From NCBI GenBank assembly GCA_000314955.1, contig BAEM01000007.1, positions 186,001 through 250,000 on the forward strand: a DNA stretch of 64,000 nucleotides. Reading direction: 5' to 3'. The translations under genes and the position numbers were made by a program. Positions within the stretch are counted from its first letter, which is position 1. Each line of letters begins with the position of its first letter. Under the pieces are notes generated by a model that made no database searches, was not told the DNA's origin, and worked only from the letters and a program-made list of their open reading frames with translations. Below, piece after piece: positions 34,633 through 45,423 of this stretch. This stretch comes from Paraglaciecola chathamensis S18K6 (GTDB lineage: Bacteria; Pseudomonadota; Gammaproteobacteria; Enterobacterales; Alteromonadaceae).

Positions 34633-37600
34633 ATGCCGCAACCTAACGTACTCGACGCTTACTATTGTGGTCTTGAAGCCGTAAACAGCGCCTCGTTACA
34701 TATCAGCAAAGACCAACATATACAGTTTGCGAACAGCGCTGCCTGTACGCTATTTGGGTACGACGCTCAAACCATCACAACCATGTTGGTCAGTCAGCTA
34801 TTAGAAAATTTTTATTCTGATAAGCATCAGCCTTTCGATGAGCATTTGTTTTACGCAGAAGCCAAAGACAGCGCACCGCTGAATGACATATTCAAGTGTA
34901 TGATTTTAAACAACGAGCATCTTATTGCTGAGGTGAGCGTTAAACCTGTTGCATGGCTTGATACCGACCCATCATACGTTTTAACTATAAACCCAAGTAA
35001 TATTCGCCCGCCTACAAGTAACGAAGTATACGACATTATTCATCGTATCAACGTTGCCACCACCGTTGCTGAAATCGGCGTTTGGGAGTTTAACTTAGAA
35101 CAACAGAAGCTCATTTGGGATGAGCAAATGTTTATCCTGCACGGCAGCGACCCAAGCGGATTTAGTGGCAGCTTGAACGATTGGAGCGACTTGCTACACC
35201 CAGAAGATAAAGAAGATGCATTACAAAGTCTCACTCAGTCGTTAACCAATATTGAAAAACTTGATATCGCATTTCGTATCGTTACCCCTTTGGGAGACAC
35301 ACGGCATATTCGTGCTTTTGCGAGGCCCGTTCGCAGCCCCAATGGGGAAGTATCGAAAATCATTGGGGTTAATTACGACATTAGCGCACAGCAGCAACAA
35401 CAAAAATGGTTAGAAAACGGCTTACACAGTAACGAACTACTGATTAAGGTGTTACGAGAAACTGATAACGCCGTTGTGATCACAGATGAAAACGTAAATA
35501 TAAAATGGACTAATCCAGGCTTTACTCGCATTACCGGCTACTACCTTGAGGAGGTACAAGGCAAGAATCCAGGCCATATATTACAGGGGCTACAAAGTAG
35601 CCCTGAGAGTATTGCTCAAATGCGCCAAGCGGTTGCCCAGCGAGAACGCTTTAACGTAGAAATTTTAAATTACTGCAAAGACGGCTCGCCGTTGTGGCTT
35701 AAAATCAACAGTCATCCCACATTTCAAAATGGTGCATTCAGCGGCTTTATTGCCATTCAAAGTGACATTACCGAGCAAAAAAATGCCGAGCTCGCCTTGC
35801 TTAAAGCCAACCGAATCCAAAAAGCCATTCTTGATAGCGCACACTTGCTCATGGTGTCGTGCGACGCCGACGGGCGAATTTTAACCTGTAATCAAACCAC
35901 CTTAACCGTGTTGGGCTATGGGCAAAACGAATTAAAACAAGACGCGAATATTCAACAATTTATGCTGCGCTCAGAGCTGCTCAAGTTTGCCAGCCAATCC
36001 AGTCAACACGCTCAACACCCTCTTGAGGCGTTTTTCTACCTTGCATCACAGGGTGAAGTGGATGAGAACGAATGGACATTTGTCACTAAAAACGATTATC
36101 AAATCCCTATGGAAGTGGCAGTTACTGGAATATTTTCTCCAGAGAACACATTAGAAGGCTACCTGTTAGTTGCTCGAGATATTAGCCAAATAAAACGCTT
36201 CAAAAAAGAGCGTCAGCGCCAACAAGATCTATTAGAAACCACAGGAGAAATGGCGAAACTAGGAGGCTGGGAGCTAGACCTGAACAGCAATAAGGTGACT
36301 TGGTCAGATCAGGTTTATCACATCCATGAATTACCTATTGGCTCTGAAGTTGATTTAGAAAAAGCCATGGAATATTACCCTGAAGAAGCTCGCCCTGTGG
36401 TAGAAGAGGCGATTAATAGCTCAATTGCCAACGGCAATAGATGGGATTTACAAGTCCCCTTTATCACCGCCAAAGGAAAGCACATTTGGGTGCGAGCGGT
36501 GGGCTATGCCGAATATCAAAATGATGAGCCTGTTATTCTGCGCGGCGCTTTTCAAGATATCACCGAGATGAAAAAGGCTGAAGAGCAAGCTAAAGAAGCC
36601 AGTCGCACCAAAAGCGAATTTTTAGCCAATATGAGCCATGAGATCCGCACGCCGATCAATGGCATTGTGGGCATGAACGATTTACTGTTAGCCACCGAGT
36701 TAACCAAAAAACAGCGACACTTTGCTGAACTAGTCCACAGTAGCAGTGAATCACTGCTGTTGCTGATCAACGATATATTGGATTTTTCTAAAATTGAGGC
36801 GGGTAAATTAAGCATTGAGTCTATCGATTTTGATTTGCATTTATTGCTTGGCAATATTATCGATACCTTTGCGAGTCGCGCTCAACAAAAAGGTCTTGAG
36901 CTGATTTTTGATTTACACCCAGATGTGCCCCAATGGATAGCAAGCGATCCGGGGCGTATCAGGCAGGTACTGAACAACCTACTGGGCAATGCGATTAAAT
37001 TCACCCATCACGGGGAGATTATTTTACGCATTACGCTTGATGGCGAAAAACAGCTGAAGTTTTGTATTATCGATACCGGCATAGGTATACATGAAGATAA
37101 TCAAGCAGCCTTATTTTCAAAATTTATGCAGGTTGATTCGTCCACCACTCGCAATTTCGGCGGCACAGGCTTAGGGCTCGCCATTAGTAAACAACTCAGC
37201 GAGTTACTTGGTGGTACCGTTGGTGTAAGCAGCCGATGGCAACAAGGCTCTACGTTTTGGTTTACAATTGCTTTAGAAGCCTTTTCCCGCGGGCATGGCA
37301 CAAGTACACCGTGGTTTCCTGAACTGGATAGGTCGCTGCAGGTGTTAGTGGTAGACGATAACCCTACCCTCAGTGCCATTTTGGGTCAGTGGTTAACGAC
37401 ACAGAATATTCAAGTTTATCACGCACAAAATGCCTCACTCGCCTTAAAACGTTTACGCGAGCAGCAATTGAGTAGCGCTAAAATTGATGTCGCATTAATC
37501 GACACCAGCCTACCCGGCATCAACGGTATTGAACTGACCAAAGCTATTCGTAGCAATGATCAATTCGCCAAGCTGCATGTTATTTTAATGACACCCCACG

Positions 37601-38151
37601 ACTGGTTAGAAACCGGTACAGCAAGTCAACTTTCAGGCCCAGTCAGTTATATTGCTAAGCCCGTAAAACCCGCTTCATTAGGGGCTGCATTTTCAGGTGC
37701 GCTGTCAAGCAGCTCTCCGGCAAAGGCAGTTCAAGAAGAGCCTGATGTAAAGCTGCTCAATAAGTACTTTCAAACCCCGAATATTTTATTGGTTGAAGAT
37801 AACTTTATTAATCAACAAGTCGTGATTGAAATGTTGAAGAAGCTACACTGTAGTGTTCAAGTCGCTGAAAATGGCCAAGAAGCCATTCACACGTTAGAGG
37901 ATGCAGACAAAGGGTTTGATCTTATCCTAATGGATTGCCAAATGCCGATAATGGATGGCTATGAAGCCAGCCGCAAAATCCGCAACAATCTACATAGTAA
38001 CTACGCCTCAACGCTGCCCATCATTGCATTAACGGCAAATGCCATGAAAGGCGATAGAGAAGCCTGCTTAAGCGCAGGCATGAACGCCTATCTGTCAAAA
38101 CCTATTATTTTGGCTGAGCTAAAAACCGAATTGCAAAAGTGGCTTAAATAA
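34633..38151 (+). CDS. Multi-PAS hybrid sensor histidine kinase with two receiver domains
   Basis: 1172 residues, soluble: no membrane helices are visible. About five PAS domains come first (roughly 1-120, 130-255, 270-385, 395-515, 530-650), then HisKA with the H-box SHEIRTPINGIVG (H669), HATPase (NLLGNAIKFTH, DTGIGI, GTGLGLAIS), a first receiver with D957 (ALIDTSLPG) and a second with D1101 (LILMDCQMPIMDG). No Hpt domain is present, so the relay must use a separate protein. A stand-alone receiver lies at 61.9-62.3 kb, but a link is not shown. Signal unknown; cytosolic PAS domains suggest redox or small-molecule sensing. Confidence 0.93.
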   Translation: MPQPNVLDAYYCGLEAVNSASLHISKDQHIQFANSAACTLFGYDAQTITTMLVSQLLENFYSDKHQPFDEHLFYAEAKDSAPLNDIFKCMILNNEHLIAEVSVKPVAWLDTDPSYVLTINPSNIRPPTSNEVYDIIHRINVATTVAEIGVWEFNLEQQKLIWDEQMFILHGSDPSGFSGSLNDWSDLLHPEDKEDALQSLTQSLTNIEKLDIAFRIVTPLGDTRHIRAFARPVRSPNGEVSKIIGVNYDISAQQQQQKWLENGLHSNELLIKVLRETDNAVVITDENVNIKWTNPGFTRITGYYLEEVQGKNPGHILQGLQSSPESIAQMRQAVAQRERFNVEILNYCKDGSPLWLKINSHPTFQNGAFSGFIAIQSDITEQKNAELALLKANRIQKAILDSAHLLMVSCDADGRILTCNQTTLTVLGYGQNELKQDANIQQFMLRSELLKFASQSSQHAQHPLEAFFYLASQGEVDENEWTFVTKNDYQIPMEVAVTGIFSPENTLEGYLLVARDISQIKRFKKERQRQQDLLETTGEMAKLGGWELDLNSNKVTWSDQVYHIHELPIGSEVDLEKAMEYYPEEARPVVEEAINSSIANGNRWDLQVPFITAKGKHIWVRAVGYAEYQNDEPVILRGAFQDITEMKKAEEQAKEASRTKSEFLANMSHEIRTPINGIVGMNDLLLATELTKKQRHFAELVHSSSESLLLLINDILDFSKIEAGKLSIESIDFDLHLLLGNIIDTFASRAQQKGLELIFDLHPDVPQWIASDPGRIRQVLNNLLGNAIKFTHHGEIILRITLDGEKQLKFCIIDTGIGIHEDNQAALFSKFMQVDSSTTRNFGGTGLGLAISKQLSELLGGTVGVSSRWQQGSTFWFTIALEAFSRGHGTSTPWFPELDRSLQVLVVDDNPTLSAILGQWLTTQNIQVYHAQNASLALKRLREQQLSSAKIDVALIDTSLPGINGIELTKAIRSNDQFAKLHVILMTPHDWLETGTASQLSGPVSYIAKPVKPASLGAAFSGALSSSSPAKAVQEEPDVKLLNKYFQTPNILLVEDNFINQQVVIEMLKKLHCSVQVAENGQEAIHTLEDADKGFDLILMDCQMPIMDGYEASRKIRNNLHSNYASTLPIIALTANAMKGDREACLSAGMNAYLSKPIILAELKTELQKWLK

Positions 38152-38194
38152 AGGCGCACAAGCGCAAGCCTTCTAACCTGCAAGCCTACATAGG

Positions 38195-38452
38195 TTAATA
38201 GTCAGTGTTAATCGCGTTGAGTTTCTTTTCAAACTGCTCCATGTGTTCATCTTTTTCATAATCAAAATGATATTGGTTATGAAAACCAAAGCGCAGTTTT
38301 ACTAACTGGTCTTCCATGAAAATGGTGTAGCCGTCATAATCACTAAAGGCGGTTATGCCCCCCAGAAAGTAACCTTCCCCTTTTTTTTCACCGTTTTCGC
38401 GAATTTTTTCAAATATCGATAGGATAAACTTACTGTCCATTTCATTTTTCAT
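38195..38452 (-). CDS. Small conserved protein, probably DUF3081
   Basis: 85 residues, soluble, acidic. The sequence (MDSKFILSIFEKIRENGEKKGEGYFLGGITAFSDYDGYT) fits the DUF3081 family of Alteromonadales/Vibrio as I remember it. No function known. Convergent with the hybrid kinase, whose stop is 43 bp away. Confidence 0.65.
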   Translation of the reverse strand: MKNEMDSKFILSIFEKIRENGEKKGEGYFLGGITAFSDYDGYTIFMEDQLVKLRFGFHNQYHFDYEKDEHMEQFEKKLNAINTDY

Positions 38453-38779
38453 ATTGCCGCCTTTCGTTGCTTACTCTTGGTGTTCGCTTTGTATTTGCTT
38501 TATTAACTTAGGACGTCTGCAATTATTACGCCTGATTAAAATTGTCATCAAAAGCGAATAATGTTGTGCTCTTGAGTTGGTTATCTATTAGGTCATGCGG
38601 GCGAATGGGCATTTTATCAATATGCACATTTCCAATTTATCCATGGTGAACAGCCTGACGATATTAAGTCGCTATAGGGTAAAAATGGGCTAGGTAACGG
38701 AAAAAATCACTCATAAACGCATATAAAAAAGCCACTGCTAAAAACAGTGGCTTGATATTTTGTCGCAGGCTTCGCCTTG
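38453..38779. other. Gene-free spacer
   Basis: No credible gene. A fragment in one forward frame (about 38571-38680, LLGHAGEWAFYQYAHF...) looks protein-like but is only about 33 codons between stops; it may be the remains of a gene. A terminator for the serine hydrolase lies at 38729-38753. Confidence 0.4.
38729..38753 (-). terminator. Terminator of the serine hydrolase gene
   Basis: AAGCCACTG and CAGTGGCTT form a 9-bp stem with a 7-base loop, 27 bp past the stop of the minus-strand gene; on that strand it is followed by a T-run. Confidence 0.8.
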
Positions 38780-40039
38780 TTAGTCTATCAAAGCTTGATA
38801 CGCTATATTTTTGAAATCTTTATTGTACGAGAAATAACTAGATGGCATGACTTGGGTCATTGAGATCACGATCATCTGCTCTTTAGGATCAATTCGAAAG
38901 TAAGTAGATGCCGCACCCGCCCAACCATAATCTCCCGCAGATCCCATGGTATTCGCGCCTTGTTCATCAACCGTAACCGACATGGCTAAGCCATAGCCTT
39001 CTCCCGTAGAGGACGGCTCAAATGGGATTAGGCTAGTCGGCAAATGGTTGGTTCGCATGTATTCCACCGTTTTACGTCCCAGAATACGTTTTCCTTGGTA
39101 CTCACCACCATTTAGCAACATTTGGGTAAAGGTATAATAGTCTTCTATGGTCGACACTAAGCCGCCGCCACCCGATTCAATTTCAGGTGCAGACAAGTAA
39201 TCCCCTAGCGGTTCATTTTCCATAGGCACGGTCTGGCCCTGTTGATTTATCACATAGATTTGCGCTAAACGATTTTGTTTGTCTTCTGGCACATAAAAGC
39301 CGGTGTCGTCCATTTCTAATGGCTCAAAAATGTGTTGTTCAAAATACGCACCTAAGGTTTGCCCAGATAAACGCTCAACCAAGATACCAATAATGTCGGT
39401 TCCTATGCTGTAATTCCATTTGCTGCCGGGCTGATGATTAAGAGGCAGTTTCGCTACCTCTTTGAGCAAATCTTGACGTTTAATTTGACCTGAAAAAAGC
39501 GCAGACTGTTGATACAGTTTGTCCACTGGGCTTTGTGTAAAGCCATAGCTAAACCCCGCAGTATGGGTAAACAATTGCTTGATGGTCATGACCTTGCTTG
39601 TGTCTTCAAGGACCATGTTTTCACCGTCCATACCTGCGTAAACCTTTAGGTTTGCCAGTTCTGGTAAATATTTACTGACAGGGTCGTTCATCTGAAACTT
39701 GCCTTGTTCCCACAAGGTTAATGCGGCAACCGCCGTAATTGGCTTTGTCATTGAATAAATACGAAAGATGGTATCTTCTGACATCGGCGCTTTGGCTTCG
39801 CGATCACGATAGCCTACACCTTCAACGTGCACCACTTTACCTTTGCGAGCGACTAGCGTTAATGTACCCGCCAGTTTCTGCTCATCCACAAAGGCTTGCA
39901 TAGCAGGCTCAATGCGCTCTAAGCGCGCTTTTGACATACCCACTTTTTTAGGGTTAGTGGTGCGTATGTCAGCTAGGGCGCTTTGGGCGAGTAAGGCACT
40001 CGCGGCGCAGGCTAACAGCAATTGGTTGGTTTTATTCAT
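38780..40039 (-). CDS. Serine hydrolase of the class C beta-lactamase/esterase family
   Basis: 419 residues with a signal peptide (cleavage about ALADI, residue 23), so periplasmic or secreted. Catalytic SxxK is SMTK (S96, K99); WNYSIG supplies the conserved Tyr. The family holds class C beta-lactamases, D-peptidases and EstB-type esterases; family members with this length and motif context are mostly esterases or peptidases, and true cephalosporinase activity should not be assumed. Single gene with its own terminator. Confidence 0.88.
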   Translation of the reverse strand: MNKTNQLLLACAASALLAQSALADIRTTNPKKVGMSKARLERIEPAMQAFVDEQKLAGTLTLVARKGKVVHVEGVGYRDREAKAPMSEDTIFRIYSMTKPITAVAALTLWEQGKFQMNDPVSKYLPELANLKVYAGMDGENMVLEDTSKVMTIKQLFTHTAGFSYGFTQSPVDKLYQQSALFSGQIKRQDLLKEVAKLPLNHQPGSKWNYSIGTDIIGILVERLSGQTLGAYFEQHIFEPLEMDDTGFYVPEDKQNRLAQIYVINQQGQTVPMENEPLGDYLSAPEIESGGGGLVSTIEDYYTFTQMLLNGGEYQGKRILGRKTVEYMRTNHLPTSLIPFEPSSTGEGYGLAMSVTVDEQGANTMGSAGDYGWAGAASTYFRIDPKEQMIVISMTQVMPSSYFSYNKDFKNIAYQALID

Positions 40040-40180
40040 GATTGCCCCATGGTTTGTTTATTCAGCTAAACAGGGTATATCATACTAATGTGACAAATCA
40101 TCAAATTTAACAATACCTTAACATCACGTTTGGATATAACGCGCTAAACACCAATTTAGAGCCCTCAGTGCTTGTTATCG

Positions 40181-40411
40181 CTAAGACGATTTGACCCACA
40201 TATCATTGTCGTTTTTGTGGTATTTCTGCTTCACCGCTGACCATGCTACCTTGTGGGAAACCTCTTCTCGGCTTTGATTGCCGCGTCTGTCATCAGCGTC
40301 TTTATATTCGTCCCACGCATTGTTAAATGCCGCTAGATAAATACTTTGGGCCTCAGGTGGCAAGGCATTTTGTACACTTTCAGGTAAGTCTTTATGGTTG
40401 TCATATGGCAT
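40181..40411 (-). CDS. chaB: ChaB-family protein
   Basis: 76 residues matching ChaB (LPESVQNALPPEAQSIYLAAFNNAWDEY...AWSAVKQKYHKNDNDMW). ChaB is a small protein once linked to the ChaA cation antiporter; its role is uncertain. No chaA neighbour here. AAGGAG precedes the ATG. Confidence 0.9.
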   Translation of the reverse strand: MPYDNHKDLPESVQNALPPEAQSIYLAAFNNAWDEYKDADDRRGNQSREEVSHKVAWSAVKQKYHKNDNDMWVKSS

Positions 40412-40644
40412 AGGATAGTCCTCCTTGCGGTGTTTAGACCTGTGAAAAGTCTATTCAAAACCATAGAGAAGCAAGAAAGATTCCTAAAATGATGTGCTAT
40501 TTGACAAGCAGTCACAGCGCTCACCCGTAGCTGAGTCGAGTGATAATCTGTGGCAATCAGCTGCTTGGCTAAATGGGGATTTACTTCACTTCAGCCCCGA
40601 ACTATGGGTAAAAAACACAACGAAGCTGCAATGTTTACACAGGC

Positions 40645-41589
40645 CTATTTGCCGCGAATAGCCTTGATTATTTTGCCTACAACCGACACAGCTAACAAGA
40701 CTAAGCCACCGGCAATAATGCCAACGATACCTTCAGCCACCACAGGCAACACGGCCGCTACTACCCCGCCTTGTTCCGTAAGTGGGTGAATAATGCCTTC
40801 CACCACATGATGAATAGCAGGGATACTGTGTACAACAATGCCACCACCCACAAGAAACATAGCGGCTGTACCAATAATGGCTAGAGACTTCATCAGTAAC
40901 GGCGCAATGATCAATAAGCTTCGTCCAATAAAACGCTGAATTGCGTTAAATGAACCAGACACGGATTTACGCAGCATGTATAAACCGGCGTCATCGAGTT
41001 TCACAATCCCTGCTACAAGTCCGTAAACCCCAATGGTTATGGCAATGGCAAGTGCCGATACCACGGCAATTTGGGTACTTAGAGGTTCAGCCTGAACCGT
41101 CCCTAATACAATCACGACGATTTCAGCAGATAAGATAAAGTCAGTTCGAATAGCACCTTTAATTTTGTTTTTTTCTAGGGCGACTAAATCCACTTTCGGA
41201 TCTGCGATGGCATTGAGTTTTGCTTGGTGTTCGGCTTCACGCTCTTCTTTGCTGTGCAGCCACTTGTGGGCCACTTTTTCAAATCCTTCAAAACACAAAT
41301 ACAAGCCACCAATGACCAGCAGTACAATAATAAGCCAAGGAATAAACGCACTAATGAGTAATGCTGAGGGCACCAAAATCAGCTTATTTAGAAAAGAGCC
41401 TTTGGCCACGGCCCACACAACTGGCAGTTCCCGTTCTGCTTTCACGCCCGACACTTGCTCGGCATTTAGTGCCAAGTCATCTCCTAACACCCCTGCCGTT
41501 TTCTTGGCTGCTACTTTGGACAGTACTGCCACGTCATCCAAAATAGTGGCGATGTCATCAATTAATGCCAGTAAATTTGCAGCTGCCAT
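40645..41589 (-). CDS. yedI: DUF808 (YedI-like) inner-membrane protein
   Basis: 314 residues with several hydrophobic helices (from about 70 on). The conserved N-terminus [23 protein letters not shown] and the motif [15 protein letters not shown] are typical of DUF808/YedI. Function unknown. It is the upstream neighbour of yibQ on the same strand? No: yibQ lies further right and is transcribed in the same leftward direction, 36 bp before this start, so the two may be one transcript. Confidence 0.88.
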   Translation of the reverse strand: MAAANLLALIDDIATILDDVAVLSKVAAKKTAGVLGDDLALNAEQVSGVKAERELPVVWAVAKGSFLNKLILVPSALLISAFIPWLIIVLLVIGGLYLCFEGFEKVAHKWLHSKEEREAEHQAKLNAIADPKVDLVALEKNKIKGAIRTDFILSAEIVVIVLGTVQAEPLSTQIAVVSALAIAITIGVYGLVAGIVKLDDAGLYMLRKSVSGSFNAIQRFIGRSLLIIAPLLMKSLAIIGTAAMFLVGGGIVVHSIPAIHHVVEGIIHPLTEQGGVVAAVLPVVAEGIVGIIAGGLVLLAVSVVGKIIKAIRGK

Positions 41590-41625
41590 GCTTAGCTCCT
41601 AAAGCGAGAAAATTTCAAAAGTGGG

Positions 41626-42447
41626 TTAACGTAAATTATTTACGCTACTGGCCAATATGTTGGGGTTAGCGTTGTTAAGCTGAGGCGCTAACATAGCACT
41701 GAGAGGGACTAGCTGTACATTTTCTTGTGCTAGGGTTGGTAGTCTTTTTTGCAAATATGCAATGGTTTGCTTATGAGGATGACCAATCGCTATTGAGCGC
41801 CCATATTTGCGCGCTTTTCTGACCAGCAAATTAAATTGCAGGGCTATTTTGTCTTCCGCTAAAACGTTATCCAGAAATACATGCCTGCGCAGTGCTGGTA
41901 CGTTCTGTTGTTTGGCAATGGCTTCTGCTTGGGTTTGCGCGCTTGTTCGACTGTCAACAAAAATGAGTCCGTGGCGATGCAGATAATCCATGGTGGTACG
42001 CATGGGTGTTTCTAATTGGGTTAGGCGACTGCCCATATGGTTGTTCATACCCAGCGCATTAGGCACGCTAGCAAAAGCAGCATGTAGTGTTTGCACTATT
42101 GTTTTGTCATTCATGCTGGCCAGTAGCACATTGGCTTCTTGCTTGAGCCCCGCCATGGATTCCATTGGCATGTGCAGCAAATATTCTCTGCGTTGCTCAT
42201 GAGCTAACAAGGCATATTTTTGACTAAAATGCTTGTGGGGTAAAATCGATATCGCAACGTTTACCGGTAGCGTTAAGGCTGCCGCATCTCGATGATGGTT
42301 ATTCCCTACATCATCAATGATAATCGCGATTTGGGCACTAATTTGGCCACTAGTTTGGGCGCTAATTTGGGCACTAAAGGCTGGCATGGCAGGTATCAGA
42401 GTTAACAACGCCGCAATACACATAGCTCGGCTTGAAAAAATTGGCAT
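41626..42447 (-). CDS. yibQ: Divergent polysaccharide deacetylase (YibQ)
   Basis: 273 residues with an N-terminal signal peptide (about 1-25). The divergent polysaccharide-deacetylase domain shows IAIIIDDVGNNHHRDAA, NNHMGSRLTQ, FVDSRTSAQ and IAIGHPHKQTIAYL. The signal peptide is followed by a repeated AQTSGQISAQI-like stretch (about 26-40). It follows envC by 15 bp on the same strand; the gpmI-envC-yibQ order is the one seen in enterobacteria, so cell-wall remodelling is likely. Confidence 0.9.
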   Translation of the reverse strand: MPIFSSRAMCIAALLTLIPAMPAFSAQISAQTSGQISAQIAIIIDDVGNNHHRDAAALTLPVNVAISILPHKHFSQKYALLAHEQRREYLLHMPMESMAGLKQEANVLLASMNDKTIVQTLHAAFASVPNALGMNNHMGSRLTQLETPMRTTMDYLHRHGLIFVDSRTSAQTQAEAIAKQQNVPALRRHVFLDNVLAEDKIALQFNLLVRKARKYGRSIAIGHPHKQTIAYLQKRLPTLAQENVQLVPLSAMLAPQLNNANPNILASSVNNLR

Positions 42448-42462
42448 GCTAAATACTATCCT

Positions 42463-43611
42463 TTAGTGCTTTATCCACTGCGTAGGGTTGACGGGATCGC
42501 CCTTGTAGCGAATTTCAAAATACAAATTAGGTGAAGATTGGCCGCCACTTTGACCTACCAGAGCAATAGGCTCACCCGCAGTAACCGTATCCCCTGCTTG
42601 ATGCAATAACGCTTGATTATGACCATACAAACTCATGTAACCATTACCATGGTCAAGCACAATCACTAAACCAAAACCGCGCAACCAATTAGCATACAAG
42701 ACTTTACCATGATGGATAGCGATAACATTACTACCTTCGTTACCTTCAACAATGACCCCCTTCCAGCGCACTTGTCCTTGCCGCTTGGTGCCAAATAACT
42801 TGCGCACTCGACCGTCGGCGGGTTTTAAAAGTTTGCCTTTTAATTTTGCCAAACCGTCAAAGCTTGTTGGTTTTTGGGCTGCAAGGCGCTCAGCTTCAGC
42901 AATTGCTTTGCGTAAATTCTGTTCGTTTGCTTGTAACTCTTCTATTTTAGCCGCGTCACTCTCTATTGCTGACTGCACTTTGCTTAATGTCTGTTTTCGA
43001 CTGGCTTGTTCTTGGGTAAGCGTGGCTTGCTGTGCTTGTTGACGATCAAGTAGGTTTTGCAAACGATCTTGCTTTTCAATCAGGGTCAGATTGACCTGAG
43101 TAAGCTCGTCCCCTAATTGCCGAAATTCGTCAATTAGCTCACGTCTAGCTTTGTTCAAGTATTGATAATAGGTGATGGTACGTTCGAATTTTGCCGGGTT
43201 TTCTTGGTTGAGTAGCATTTTGGCGTAGTCATGATTGCCTGTCATAAATGCACTGCGTATTTGCTTGGCAAGTATATCTTGCTGCTGAGCAAGTTTTTGT
43301 TTGATTTCGCTCTGGCGCTTCTTCAACGCGCGTTGTTCTTGCTGATTAGCTTTAAGCTCTTTCTCTGTTGTATTGAGTGCAGTGGCTGCTTTGGCAATTT
43401 TTAATTCACTTTGCCTTAACTCTGCTTGCAGGCTTTTCGCTTTGGCGAGTTGCTTAGCCACCTGTTGTTGCTTTCGTTTTATCTGCTCTTGTAATGCTTG
43501 TAGCTCGTCTTTAGATTGCGCAAACGTTTGGCTTGGCAACAAACAGACAAACAAAAAGCACCATAAGCATGGTGCTTTTTTGTTTTTCAACCATAACAAC
43601 AATGGCAGCAA
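42463..43611 (-). CDS. envC: EnvC-type murein hydrolase activator
   Basis: 382 residues. Signal peptide (ends about PSQTFAQ), long coiled coil (about 33-255), then a LytM/M23 domain (GKVLYANWLRGFGLVIVLDHGNGYMSLYGHN...SPNLYFEIR) in which metal ligands are degenerate, as in EnvC, which activates amidases instead of cutting itself. The start is uncertain: the frame opens with TTG 43611 without a visible ribosome site, and a strong hairpin (43553-43580) lies within the signal-peptide codons. Likely coupled to gpmI, which ends 5 bp upstream. Confidence 0.9.
   Translation of the reverse strand: MLPLLLWLKNKKAPCLWCFLFVCLLPSQTFAQSKDELQALQEQIKRKQQQVAKQLAKAKSLQAELRQSELKIAKAATALNTTEKELKANQQEQRALKKRQSEIKQKLAQQQDILAKQIRSAFMTGNHDYAKMLLNQENPAKFERTITYYQYLNKARRELIDEFRQLGDELTQVNLTLIEKQDRLQNLLDRQQAQQATLTQEQASRKQTLSKVQSAIESDAAKIEELQANEQNLRKAIAEAERLAAQKPTSFDGLAKLKGKLLKPADGRVRKLFGTKRQGQVRWKGVIVEGNEGSNVIAIHHGKVLYANWLRGFGLVIVLDHGNGYMSLYGHNQALLHQAGDTVTAGEPIALVGQSGGQSSPNLYFEIRYKGDPVNPTQWIKH
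43553..43580 (-). terminator. Terminator-like hairpin inside the envC signal peptide codons
   Basis: AAAAAGCACCAT and ATGGTGCTTTTT form a perfect 12-bp stem with a 4-base loop. On the minus strand it is followed by TTTTTGTTTG, so it can act as the gpmI terminator or as an attenuator for envC. It lies about 37 bp after the gpmI stop. Confidence 0.7.
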
Positions 43612-43616
43612 AGGAG

Positions 43617-45152
43617 TTACTTAACCAAAGTAACGATAGGCTTGCCCGTCATCTCTTCGGGTTGCTCCATTCCCATTAAATGCAACATGGTAGGGGCAAC
43701 ATCGCTCAATGTGCCGCCTTCACGCGCTGTGGTTTTCTGGCCAACATGCCAAAACGGTACAAGCTCACTGGTATGTGCGGTGTGAGCTTGGCCGGTCGCT
43801 TCATCAGCCATCTTCTCAGCGTTACCATGGTCGGCTGTAATTAAACAATCACCGCCAATTTTTTCAATCGCCGCCACTACGCGACCAATACAAGTATCAA
43901 CGGCTTCACAGGCTTTTACTGCGGCGTCAAAGTTACCTGTGTGGCCAACCATATCGCCGTTAGGGTAATTACAAATAATCGCATCAAACTTGCCTGACTC
44001 AATCGCTGCAACCAACTTATCTGTTAACTCGGTTGAGTTCATTTCTGGCTGCAAATCATAAGTGGCGACTTTAGGTGAAGGGATCAAAATGCGCTCTTCG
44101 CCTTCGTATAAGTCTTCTTTACCACCACTGTAGAAAAACGTTACGTGAGCAAATTTTTCTGTTTCAGAGATGCGCAATTGAGTTTTACCATGGTCGGCTA
44201 ACCACTCGCCCATTACATTTACCAAGGCAACTGGGGGATAAGCCGCAGGTGCATCAATACTCTCGGCATATTGAGTTAGCATCACAAAGGCACTTAAATC
44301 GATATGCTCACCTTTGTCGAAGTCACTAAAATCTAACTCAACAAATGGGCGGCTTATTTCACGGGCGCGGTCAGCTCTGAAATTCATAAAGACTAAGGCA
44401 TCACCCGCTTCAACCGGTGCAGCATCACCGATAACAGTAGGTTGCATAAATTCATCGTTTTCTTCGCGGCTGTAAGAGTTTTCTAAGCCTTCAACAGCGC
44501 TTTCGACATTGAATGCTCCCTCACCTTTGGCGATAACGTTATAGGCTTTTTCAACACGATCCCAACGGGAGTCACGGTCCATTGCGTAATAACGCCCTAC
44601 TAATGTGGCGGTTTTACCCACGCCTAGCTCTGCAAATAGTTTGTCTGCGGCTTCAAGAGGGTCTTTAGCACTGCGCGGTGGCGTGTCTCGGCCATCTAAG
44701 AAAGCGTGTAAGTAGATTTTTTTTGCCCCGCGCTTAGCGGCTAATTTAATCATCGCGAAAAGATGTTCTTGATGGCTATGCACGCCACCTGGTGAAAGCA
44801 GTCCCATGATGTGAACGGCTTTATCTTGCTTTATGGCTTTGTCTACATTGTTAACCAGCACTTCGTTTTCGAAAAAGTCGCCGTCTTCAATAGCTTTTGT
44901 CACGCGAGTGAAATCTTGATATACCACACGCCCAGCACCTAAGTTCACGTGCCCCACTTCTGAGTTACCCATTTGCCCGCCAGGCAAACCAACATCCATA
45001 CCGGACGCTGAAATAAGGGTGTTAGTGGTTTCTTTGGTCAAGCGGTCAAGCACGGGTGTATTTGCGCTGGCAATAGCATTATTGGTGGTGTCTTCTCTGT
45101 GACCCCATCCATCCATAATAATAAGGGCTAACGTTTTTTTGCCTTGGCTCAT
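43617..45152 (-). CDS. gpmI: 2,3-bisphosphoglycerate-independent phosphoglycerate mutase
   Basis: 511 residues from ATG 45152, chosen because a GGAG lies before it and the sequence there ([17 protein letters not shown]) matches the family N-terminus; the frame runs open to 45227. Interconverts 3- and 2-phosphoglycerate in glycolysis, using two Mn ions. The catalytic serine is in [28 protein letters not shown] and HTAHT metal-site motifs are intact. Confidence 0.97.
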   Translation of the reverse strand: MSQGKKTLALIIMDGWGHREDTTNNAIASANTPVLDRLTKETTNTLISASGMDVGLPGGQMGNSEVGHVNLGAGRVVYQDFTRVTKAIEDGDFFENEVLVNNVDKAIKQDKAVHIMGLLSPGGVHSHQEHLFAMIKLAAKRGAKKIYLHAFLDGRDTPPRSAKDPLEAADKLFAELGVGKTATLVGRYYAMDRDSRWDRVEKAYNVIAKGEGAFNVESAVEGLENSYSREENDEFMQPTVIGDAAPVEAGDALVFMNFRADRAREISRPFVELDFSDFDKGEHIDLSAFVMLTQYAESIDAPAAYPPVALVNVMGEWLADHGKTQLRISETEKFAHVTFFYSGGKEDLYEGEERILIPSPKVATYDLQPEMNSTELTDKLVAAIESGKFDAIICNYPNGDMVGHTGNFDAAVKACEAVDTCIGRVVAAIEKIGGDCLITADHGNAEKMADEATGQAHTAHTSELVPFWHVGQKTTAREGGTLSDVAPTMLHLMGMEQPEEMTGKPIVTLVK

Positions 45153-45423
45153 GTTTGTCTCCGCTAAAAAGATTGTAAAAAGTAAACTTGGGGGCAGATG
45201 GGTAGAATACAAAGTGAAAGTAAACACTTTACCATCGCAGACGTCATATTATCCTGTGTGCGGCGGCGCGTCACGGCCAATTACAGGAAAAACTCGCGCG
45301 ATTACAAAACCTTATTTTATAAGTTATGGCTAGCCTGCGCTCTGCCTCTGGTTTTAGACAATAATTTCTATATACTTTGCACTCATTTTTTTACCTTGAC
45401 TGCATCTATGAGGCGCAATAATT

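Noticed and set aside
38571..38680. Short protein-like frame (LLGHAGEWAFYQYAHF)
   Set aside because: Only about 33 codons between stops; recorded as a possible remnant in the spacer, not as a gene.
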